A stretch of 64,000 nt of DNA from positions 1,819,501 to 1,883,500 of the forward strand of contig CAJHZI010000514.1 of NCBI GenBank assembly GCA_905160935.1. The letters run 5' to 3'. The notes under the pieces were generated by a model that did not search any database, was not told where the DNA came from, and saw only the letters and a program-made list of their open reading frames with translations. The position numbers and the translations under genes are program-made. The stretch is from Enchytraeus crypticus (taxonomy: Eukaryota > Annelida > Clitellata > Enchytraeida > Enchytraeidae). Shown here piece by piece: positions 27,124 through 39,100 of this stretch. Position 1 is the stretch's first letter, and each line of letters begins with the position of its first letter.

Positions 27124-30100
27124 CTAAGAAGACTGCAGATTAGCCAGACGAGAGATGAGCGTGGCGTAGATGTCGATTCCTCTAAGGAACGTTTCTCTAT
27201 TTAGCCGCTCGTTGTGATCATGCAGAAGAACAGGAGTGTTGTTCATCGGTGAGAACCCAATGGCAGGAAGACCAATCTGCACACAGTACATTATACATGT
27301 CCACTACTATAATTATTATTATATTTAATTAAATCCATGAAATTAAATTCCTTTAAATCCAAGTTATGTTCATGGGCGATAATCCAGAAGTCTGAAGTAC
27401 TATTTTTGTATATAAATAGACTAGAGCAAGTATAATTAATAAACTCCAGTTCATAGTTGTGTGTACGATGATAGACCCATTTCTACTGAAATGTGCATTA
27501 CAACTGATGACTATACTCAAAACTACATAATTTGAAACATTAGTGAGTTCTAATATTTATAATCTTAAATATAAGTATTGTAAATCATAGTATTAGTATT
27601 TATAATTGCAAAACAAATAAATAAATAACCCTGTAACGTTCCTTGATAATCTATCTTAGCTCATTTTTGATAGAAGGTTAAACATTATATTTATCTTACT
27701 ATAATAAACAATATATTTTACAGTCTAAAATTTCAAACGCTTAAGCCTGAAAACTGAAGATTAGCTAGAGATATGTAACACCTTTTGTAAATTTGTTTCA
27801 ATCAGTTTTCCATTCAATAGGCAACTAGGTTCAACCAGTGTCTTCTTCACGCATTTCCTCCGCGTTGTGATTATCCAAGAGAGATTAAACACTCATTTTC
27901 ATATTAAAATGCACAATTACAGCTCATCGGAAGATGTGCAGAGCCTCTTAATAGCCTTCAAGTTGTTGTAAGCATTTTGCAGGAAGCACCGAAGCTGTCA
28001 CTAGTAAGTCTTTGATAACTATTTAAATCATTGATCAGTTCCATAAAATCTCTTAAATTCGTTAACTGTGAAGGAGTATAATTGGTAAATACATTTATTC
28101 TAATTGTTGCACATTATACAGAAGAAAATAGAATTTCGCAAAAGCTTGGTAGATGAAAAATATTTAGATACGTAAAATGTTATGTAGAATTCGCATATGC
28201 ATTATTGATCTAAAAATTGACATTTTAATTGTTAAAGTTTTTTTTCTCTTATTTAGCGTTAAGTAAAAGCAATTAAGTATAGCAAAAGTTATTGGCTAAA
28301 TTACAAAATCTAAAAATAAATTAACAGATAATTCTGAAGGATCTCACAATTCTAGCATTCTACGCAAAAATTTGTAAATAGAGCTCTAAAACTTCTATAT
28401 AAATAACACACTCAAGTACCTCGCGCAAGAAGCAGCTATCCGTTCTTGCAGGAAATATTTGCAAACTCATGGACAGTTTTCTGCATCAAATATCAACAAT
28501 TTATATTCAAGCTATATACTAATCATCTTTTTTATTCTCGACAAATACAATAACAACAGTTAGCAAGTACATCAACCATTGCCTAGTGATAAGATGTCCA
28601 ATAGCAGACAACTTTAAGAGATAGTTTTAAGTTTCAAGATAGTTTATAGTTCTAAGAAGAAGTATTGAATTGAGAACAAGAATAAATCAAGAATACTGTG
28701 ATAATACAAAAGAGATAACTTTGCGTGTATGAATGACCAAAGTTCATGCATTCTAAATTAGCTACAGCGCAATTAAATCATCACATGCATACAGTTAAAA
28801 TAGCACAAAGTGAAGATAGCGCGAAAAGAATAAAGTCTGATGGCTGGAGAGAACAAATTGCACGAATACGAAAATTAGGACGAATAAAATAAACGTCAAA
28901 CATACAAGTATCTATCAAGAAGACAGGTTTGAAGATTAGATTTTAATAAAGGGAGTGAACTAGTTAACTAAGTGTTTTTAATACCACCGGTATAGATCGT
29001 CAGTAGTAGTAGGTTTCTCTGTGTGTAGGAACCTTGATCTGCAAAGATCATGGTTCCAACACACAGAGGGCATATCATTAAACATTTTTCACATTGTTAT
29101 CTTCGCATTGTTATTTAGCAATGGAAGCATATGAGTCTATATAAAAGATAACAAGACATGCTCCTTGCAATTCAATCGTTTATTTCTAAAAAAAATTTCA
29201 AACTGTACTTAATAAATTTTGACTAAAAGTTATGGATAGTACACTAGAAGTAATGTAAGTAAAGAACTCACAATTCGTTAAAAACTCCTTTAAAAGTTCG
29301 CCACCAAATATTATCATCGGTTGTTTGAGTAACGTTCGTCACGGAAATGCTCTTCATTCAGAAAACGAAATAAATAAAATATACAAAGATATAAGGGAGG
29401 TTTTTCAATGATTTAATGCTGTCAATCATCTGTAACAGCTATTTTTTATTCCTAACTATATTTAAATGTATACGTGATAAAGTTATTGGTTAACATATGA
29501 AATTCATCATACACTATATTGAATTATATTGACTAAATTTTGGCTAAAAACCAAAATATAGTCCAAAATGTAACAGAAAATGAATTTAGAGATCATACGG
29601 CTAACTATATATCACTCAACCGTTAACTAAAGTAATGCAATATTAAAGAAGGATACTAAATAAAGTAATTCGAATCTCGTTGGACACTGTAATAATCAAT
29701 TAATGAAAGTAAAGTTTATAAAATCAAGTGGTACAAAATTAACATACTTTAAAAATCCAACTGGCAGACTCAGAGAAGAGTTAGAAGTTTTGAAATATTT
29801 CCCTACAGAAGAACATCACAAAAACACCTAGTACAAATGCTAATAATAAGGAGTCTACCCGTTTACAGAAAGGTTAGCTGGGATCTCGCTCACTTGGAAG
29901 TTAAGCAACACTATATAAATACTAGCTAATTTAAGTACTGCATATAAAACACAATAGCAACCGAGCGCCAACAATTATGACTTAGAATTATTATCGATAT
30001 AATTAAGAAATCTTATTACGTCTTCAACTTCATAAGTGACATCCGGTCCAGCATTCTCACACCATTCCTTGATCTGCTGCTCAAACTTCTCAAGGTCCAC

Positions 30101-33100
30101 ATAGGGGCAAATACGTATATCAAAGGCTGCACAAAATTTACAGCAAGCCTGTTTAAAATACGGCTATGTCAATTATCAATATTCAATAATTATGCATTAA
30201 TTCTTCAATAATTAACTTACAATTTTCATTATTATTTAATTACTATTCATTATCGAATTACCGTAACGCCTTTAATAGTTCATCTAAATTTACACTTTGT
30301 AAAGTAGGGGTTTGTTTACAGTGGTTGGATTTCTGAATTGTTGTAACACTTGCCTGATAAACAGCAAGCCACGGGTTCGAATACCAGTACGAACCGTTTC
30401 TGAGAGCATCCAATATTGCTAACCAAAACTTAAAATAAACATTTTTATAGTTAGTAAGTAGTAGGATTATTGGGGGGCTGGCACATTATGATTTTTAAGC
30501 ACAACCTAAGATTAAAACCTAGCTAAATTTCCTTTTTAGCCTTGCCCTGCCTTGATTAAGCATACTGAGATGAACGTTAATCATTTCAAGGCTAAAATAG
30601 AATAGCCTTAAAACATAGCTAAATTCTATTTTAGCCTTGATGCATAAATGTTCCATGAATATTAAGCACAGACATGCCTTGAGTCTTGCTCATTTCTATT
30701 TTCTGCCTTAAAATTTACACCATTGCAATTGAAGCATAGCCTTGCCTATCAATAATCTAACACACAAGCGTAAAATCAAGCACGCCCACAGCTCACGAGG
30801 ACAAAAACGATTTCAATTCACATCATTTCATCCACAAGGCAGAGACAAAATGATTTTAACAGGCATCTTTAGCCTTGATACCTAAGCTTATATCTATATT
30901 AGCCTTGTCATCAACGTATGTACTGAAAGTATGATAACCATTGTTTCATCAGCACAATTATGGTCACAGCCTGTCTTAATAGTAAATATAATATTGAAAC
31001 ATTCATTTAATGATTGTATATTTATGACATCCATTAACAATCTCTCCATTGTTTCTTTTAAAGAAATTTAGATCATGTTTAGTTTCTTTAGCGGCTTCAT
31101 ACATCGACCGGAATTCAATAACTTCACCAGTGATGGTATTCTCCAATCTTACAGGTTTAGGGTTATTTCTTATACCTCTCAAGTACTCATGCCTCTGGTC
31201 TATAATCTTTTTTGGTTGAACCTCTTTTAGTGGATATTTTCTTGGTCTTCCTCTTGCTCTTCTAGGTTTGTCTTCTTCATTTTGTGGATCAACCTCTTTT
31301 AGTGGATATTTTCTAGGTCTTCCTCTCTTTCTTGTTGTCGTATCTTCATCCTTTGGAGGAAACACTTCTTCTCTCTTCAAAAGTCCATTTTCAAAAGTCA
31401 TAAACAACAACTCTGTTTTTCCAGCACGTAGAGCTGGTGTGATTTCAGCATCGATCAACATTTGTCTCAATTCGGCGGCCGAGTATTTCATTTTATATAT
31501 GTAAGAAAAAATATTTAAATAAAATTCAAAATTTACAAACAATAAACAAATAATTTTCTCGTTTGTAAATGTTTTATGTTAAAATAATAATTGCAAATAA
31601 TAAAATGTTAGACACCGTTGATGGTACTACGCTTTCAAGTAAACTGAAAGCATTTTTAATTAGAAAGCTTGAAGAAAGGCAAACAGTTGTTAAAAAACTA
31701 AAGAAAAAGCGAAAGATTGTAAAAACACTTTCCTACACTACCGCGGTGGCTTCGATCGTAATTTCCGCAGTGCTAGCTGCAACTGCTACAGCTGTTGTAA
31801 TTCCACCCGTTGCTATAATAGTGTTATCCACTTCAAGCGGTATATTGACAGCCTTCGCCAATAAATTTAATTTTCAAGCTAAAAGTAATAAACTAAATAC
31901 AGAAATTGAAAAACTAAATAAACTTAATGAAAGATTTGACTTTGTTGTCTCCTGTAACGGAAATCTTGCTGAGGCAGCCTATAATCAGATTATTTCTGAA
32001 TTTACATAAAAATTTGTTAATACATTTATTAACGAATTTAAATATCGCAATTTACGGCTACACTTCCATCACAAACCTCATTAGTAGAGAATCTGAAACG
32101 TAATGAAATCCTAAATCAACAAACGTTAAATTTTTTCGTAATATCAATTTCAAGTCTGATTTCTTTCGATCTGGATCTAGATCTCTTACAAGTTTTGAAA
32201 TAAATTGCCTAAATTTCAATAAAGGTGTACCCTCTTCAGGTGTTGCTGTTAAATTAGCGCGAACTAGAGTTGTTTCCAAGTCACTAAACATATTTCTCGG
32301 TAGTTTTTCAATTATTGTTAAAAGTAAACATTTCAAATCAGTTGTTAAAACTGAAAGAATTCCTTCAACGTCAGAATTAATTTCTTCATTATTAAATAAT
32401 TTACTATATTCTAAGGTAATATTTTGCAAATGATTATATTTCATAAGAAATATTTCTCTGTAATTAATTCGTAGGCCTTGTTCTCTGGAATATTTTGATA
32501 TAATGGTCAATACATGAGAACAAATAGCCATTAATTTCTTCAAATCAACATTATCTTTCATGCGAGCAATCTGTAGATACTTTTTGTTTAGCGCATCATA
32601 TCTTTCACTAGGGAAACCGACATTAAAAATTACATTATCCTTCATATCTAAATCTCCGTTCATTGAACCACCATTCACACTGAGTTTCGTATCAATATTT
32701 TTTTGTAGAGCAATGTCATTAGCAACAACATCTCGTTCTACATCCTTTAAGATATCTAATCTTAAATTTTGTCCAAATTTGTTAACAAAACTATCGCAGT
32801 ACCTCTTTGTAACGACATCCAAATCACTTTCTGGAGGTTGCTTAACATTGAAAATTCTATTGTTGCTCATATCAACATCTCCATTCATTGAACCACCATT
32901 CACACTGAGTTTCGTATGAATATTTTTTTGTAGAGCAATGTCATTAGCAACTACGTTTTGTTCTACTTCTTTTAGGATGCCTACTCTCAAATTATCACCA
33001 AATTCGTTAACATAACGATCGCAGTACTCCTTTGTGATGACATCCGCATCGGTTTCTGGAGGATGTTTAACATTTAAAATTCTATTGTTGCTCATATTAA

Positions 33101-36100
33101 TGTCTCCAGTGATATCTCCTCCAGATTTGTCAACTTTTGTACTGTCGAGTCTATCAACAAGCTTGACAATTGGTCTGAAAACTGAGTCTACATGCTCCAT
33201 CAAATCACCAGTTGTTGAATGCGATTTGCCACCAGTTTTCGATATAGTACTCATATTTTAAATACATAAGATAAAAGTTTATAATAAAAATTTAAATGTT
33301 ATATAAAAATGTCAAAGTATACAAACTACGGTGTAACGTTGACTAAAGGTCAGGTCCAAAAACTAAAGAGCGCGTGCGATCATGATAGAGAGGTTAAAAT
33401 ACGAATATTAAAAAAGAATTTGTCGGGTAATACGAATCTTCCTCTCACCCAAACTCAAATTAATAAAATTAAAAAGGCTACATCTGGAATAGAATTGTGT
33501 CTGAGTAGAGCACAATTAAAGTACATGGAAAAGAATGGAGGATTTCTGCCGTTGTTGGCAGCAGCCATTCCCGCCATCGTGGGAGCTATAGGTGGATTGG
33601 CAGGTGGAATTAGCTCGGCAGTGAATTCGACTAGACAGACAAATGAATTGAAGAGACATAATCAAGAATTGGAAAACATAACCAAGCAACAACTCGGCGC
33701 AGGCTTAATCAGCGACGCAATAGCTCCAATCCCCGTTATAGGTAAAACGCTATCAAATGCGTTGAAGAAATTTGGACTCGGTGGATGCGTCAAGAATTTG
33801 AAAGGAGCTCAGTGGGGTAATGGATTGTATTTGGAAAGAGGTGGATCAGGAGTTTTTTTAGAAAGACAGGGGGAGGCATAAACTTCCCCCAATTTTTAAA
33901 CTCATTCAAATCTCTTAAACCGCTAAGCAACTTTGATATAATAAAAAAATGTAAAGAGCTAAATGTAAAAAATTTCAAAGGTGTATTCATGCGAGATGAG
34001 CTAAAGGGATCAGTTAGTAATAACGAAAGTTTAATTCTTAATATTGATGACAGCGAAGGGAACGGGACCCATTGGGTATTTCTTTATAGTAAGAATGGCA
34101 AATGTCTATATTTTGATAGTTACGGCTTCATACCTCCATCAGAAGTTCAACATTATTGTAAAGGAAAGGAAAATTATTTTAACACTTTTAAAATTCAAGC
34201 ACCAAACGAAGTCATCTGCGGTCATTACTGTATTTACGTGCTATATAAACTGAACAATGGGAGTCTATTCAAGGATGTATTAGATGAATTATACGAAAGA
34301 AACAATTTAAAATAATAACTACTACATAAAAATGGTAGACTTGAATACTAACTATTCGAAAATTTATCAAAAAATTTACGGTAGCAACTATGAGAGCAAG
34401 CATCACGATATATTTCCTAAAAATATATTTATGATACTAGCTGGCAGCACCGGTTGTGGCAAGACAAATCTAATGATGAACTTCATTATGAAAAAATTAG
34501 TGTACTATGATGATATGATGGTGTACACAATGACACCCGAACAAGACGCGTATAAATTCCTTCGGGATTGTAATGATGAATCAAGGAAGAAGTCTAAAAC
34601 AAGTCAAGATATTGTTACTTTTCACAACCCAGATGATGGAATAGTTCACCCTTCTGAACTCGATAGAAATAAAACACATATTGTAATATTTGATGACGTC
34701 ATGAATGAAAATCAGAAAGATATGACAGATTACTTCTGTCAAGGTCGACATAATAATGCGAATGTATTCTATTTATGTCAGAGCATTCATAAGCTGAAAA
34801 AACATGGAATTCGACAAAATGCTAATATTTTTATTCTATTTCGACATGATAAAAAATCGCTTAAATATTTCTATGACACTCACGTAAGTGGTGATATGTC
34901 ATTTGAAGAGTTTGAAAAAATATGTAATGAAGCTTGGATGAATAAGCACGGTTACGTTGTTGTAAATCTGTGGGAGGAACCTGAATGTGGTAGATATTTG
35001 TTAAATTACAATGCAATGTACATACCTGAAAAATATCTAATAATACCTAATAGTACCTAATAATACCTAATAATATCTAAAAATACCTAATAATACATAA
35101 AAATACCTAATAATACATAAAAATACCTAATAATACCTAATACCTAAAAATACCTAATAAATAAATATATGTATGTAATAAAATGATGGTGGAGTTTGAT
35201 ATTAACCGGTATAACAAGGCCAAGAACGAAGTCAAACAAATGTTTCTGAATGAGAAACTAGGCAATCAACAGTCATATGAGAGTCAAGCAAAGTTATTCA
35301 AACCGTTAATCGACACTACAAAGGAAACGGCTCAAATTCTAGAACAAAAGATTGTCGACAACAAACAAAACTTGAGTGATATTTTAGTTCCCTTTACTAA
35401 TCAATTGATGCGTTCAAATGATCAGAGAGAGGCTATACAGGCAATGCCATTTTATGATTCACCTATTCCTGAACGTGAATCCACACCAAGGAGGGATCCT
35501 GTAATTATTAATTTAGACAAGAATCTCAATGAAAGTGATCGAGAGAATCTAGATCTGCTCGACCTGAAACTTCCAAGTGAAGTCTATGAAAATAATGAAA
35601 TTGAAGCAACATTAAAGGAGATTCAAACGCATAATAGACGAATAGGGCAGTTTTTAGGAAACAACAGTAAAAAGACTCCAGCTGAGAAAACGATATGCGA
35701 GTCTCAACAGAAAACACTGGAAAAATACAAGAGCATATTGACTAAGGTAAAAGCAGGGAGTGAACTCGTCGGAGAAGGACTTAAGAAGAAGAAGAGAAAA
35801 CTTGTAATGCCTGCAGGTAAACAAAAACGTGGACGAGGTAGACCAAAAGGAGATCAAGTTGTACATTATGAAAATCCAGATCAATTGGTCCATCTGCTGG
35901 TGGAAAATCTTGCAGCTCTAGAAGCTGGAAACAATGGAGCATACAATACCGCAGTTGGTATATTGGATGAACTGCTAAGAATTGGTGCAATCACCAAGGG
36001 GAAATATGATGATATATATAAAAACCATTTCGAAATTCTCTAAAATATCCAGTTTAAAATTTAATCCTGCTATAAAAAAATGGCGAAATTAACTCTGTCG

Positions 36101-39100
36101 AGCACGTCAACAGATTTTACTACATATCTGCACCCTCCAATAAGTTTGGATCCTAAGAAAAAGTATGAAGTAGCATTTATATCTCTGATGACGTACAATT
36201 CAATTCCTAACATCACGGAAGTCAACAATAAATTTAAATATTCCACCGACGGCGGAAGTACTTGGAAAATAATCACGCTTTCAAAAGGTGCTTACGAATT
36301 AAAAGATATTAACGCTACGATTCAATGGGAAATGCGAGGAAACGGTGACTACGATACAATTAATGAAAAATATTACATAAATATAAGTCATTTAATTTTC
36401 AAAACAATTTTGACTATATCACACGAAAAGTACATGGTTGACTTTGGAATTGACAATTCATTAGGGTCTACTCTAGGATTCACCGATGAAAAACTGTCAA
36501 ATGGAACTCATCTGTCTCCCAACATAATTGATATAGAAAAAGTCAATTCGATACAAGTCCATTGCGATATTGCTATTGGTAACTATCTTAATGGTAAAAG
36601 ATCTAATGTGATACATACATTCACACAGAGAGTAAATCCAGGCTATAAAATCATAGAGAATCCTACTCCTGAATTGATATTTTTACCAATAGTTAATAGG
36701 CTTGAAATTGATAGTATAAAACTGCGGCTGACCGATCAAGACAACAAACTTATCGATCTGATGGGTGAAAGACTTACTATTGTATTACTAATTAGAGAAA
36801 AATCTAATTAAAAATATATTGTATTTAGTAAAATGATTGTCAAAGAGAAATGCAAAGCATACAGTTCAAAACAAACTCTGGTACATGGACGGGGATTTGT
36901 CGATACACTGAAAGATATAGGTTCGTACGTCTATCAGAATAAAGATTTAATTGCAAAGCCAATGTTAGGAGCAGTAGGCGATATTGCTGCATTCGGTTTG
37001 ACAGAGGGCGGCAAAGCATTAATTAGAAAGATAGCAAGCAAAAACAGTCGTCTAACTCCAGAATCGGAACAGATACTAGAACAACTACAAAAATCGGGCA
37101 GTGGATTAAAACGATTTTAATTAAAAAAATTACGTACATATATAAAATGGAAACTGAATTGCCAAACGAAATTTTCACACAACCATCGTCAATAATTGTT
37201 GACAATAGTGTAGAAAGTTGTCAATACTCGTCTTTTATTCCACAGACTAAAGCCGACTTTGATGCTAATGGTCATGTTATTGAAATTGATATTCCTGCAA
37301 GTGATTCGTATTACAACCCAGCTAAAAGCTTCCTTAAAATAAAGGGAAATTAGTTCGAAATGACAATGGCAATGCTTTTGATAGAACAGCTCAAATAGCT
37401 TTGATAAATAATGCTATTCCATACCTTTTTTCTGATATTGAGTATATTCTAGGAGGTAAATCAATTGAAATATTACGTTATCCAGGACAGACTACGTCAA
37501 TGTTGGGTTATCTGTCTTATCCTGACGATTTCAATAGCAGTGCGGGATTGAATCAATGTTGGAGAAAGGACACTAATGTCGGCGCAGTATCCTCCAAATA
37601 TAGACAATCTCCAGCAGTTGCACCAGGCGGCGACATTGCTGCCAATCTTTTTACACCGCAAGAAAATCCAGATTACAATGAAGGATTTGCGATTCGCCGA
37701 CAACTTCTAATGAACAACGATGCGATAGGTCATTTTTCATTCAACATTCCATTTTCGCATCTATTTGGATTTTCCGATTATAACAAAGTACTTTACAATT
37801 TGCGACATACGTTGCGACTCACTAGAACGCCTAGCACATCAGCAATTCATAAAGCGAATAACGTTTTTGAAGGTAAAGTTTCACTAACGGATATTAGGTG
37901 GATGGTACCAAGAATAAAACCGTCAGTTGAAATGATAACTTCACTGCGAGAGTCTGTTGTAAGTAAAAGGAAAATTCCAGTAAGTTTTAGCAGAAGAACT
38001 GACCAAAAAACTATAGTTACGCACGATGTACAGGAATTTGAATGGATGATCAATAGAGACGCTGGAAGTAAAAAGCCTAGATGGATAATTGTTGGATTTC
38101 AAACTGACAAATCAAGAACACATGAACAAAATCCAGCTGTGTTTGATCACCTTAACTTGACTAGTGCTTTTGTTGAATTGAATGATCAGAGATATCCTGC
38201 AGATGAACCGAGAATAAACTTTGCTACAAATGACTATGTAGATTTCTGCGCTATGGCGGATGAATTTAAGAAGGAACACTTTGGTTTTAATCATTTAATT
38301 GGAGGTACACAGATCGATATGATGAATTACAAAAAGCTATTTCCACTTGTAGTCTTTGATGTAAGACATCAGAGTGAAAGAATCAAAACTGATGTTATGA
38401 ATATGAAACTTAATTTTAAATTTAGTCAAAATGTTCCAGAACATACTCATATGTATGTTACGATACTTTCCGATAGAGTGATGTACCTAACATCCGATGG
38501 TCAGACTCCGATTATTATAGATTAATAAGTTTTCTAATATGAAAATTATGTTATAAAATTTTATAATGTAATTTAAAAATGTACTGCTTGAAATGTAAAA
38601 GGAAAACTGATTCTACACAGACGCAGGAAAGGTTAACTGCTAATAATAGAAAACAGCAATTTGCTATTTGTGGAGTGTGTGGAAGTAAAAAGTCAAAATT
38701 TGTCTCGGGTCAGGGTGTGTTTAATAATGTGTTATCGGCAGTTGGAAATACAGTTGGAGAACTACATTTACCTGCCAGACGTGGAGAGTACGTACCTAAC
38801 GGTTCATTTAATAATCTCAACAAGTATTCGTACTGCGGTCCAGGCACAAAGTACGAACTGAGAAATCGCGAAGGTTATCAGGGTATAAATGAGTTGGATG
38901 GAATGTGTAAATTGCACGACCAGTTTTATACTGCAAATACCGATACAGCGAGCAGAAATATAAGCGACGAAGCTTTGGCTCATCGAGCATACGAAATTGC
39001 TAATGATTCAAGATTTGATAGTGCACAAAGAAATATGGCTCGATTTGTATACCACATCATGAAAAATAAGGCAAAGTTTGGTCTTGGTGTTGAGTCAAAA

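Noticed and set aside
33034..33261. Plus-strand open frame opposite the fibre-like gene
   Set aside because: Antisense shadow with repeated composition inherited from the repeat modules.
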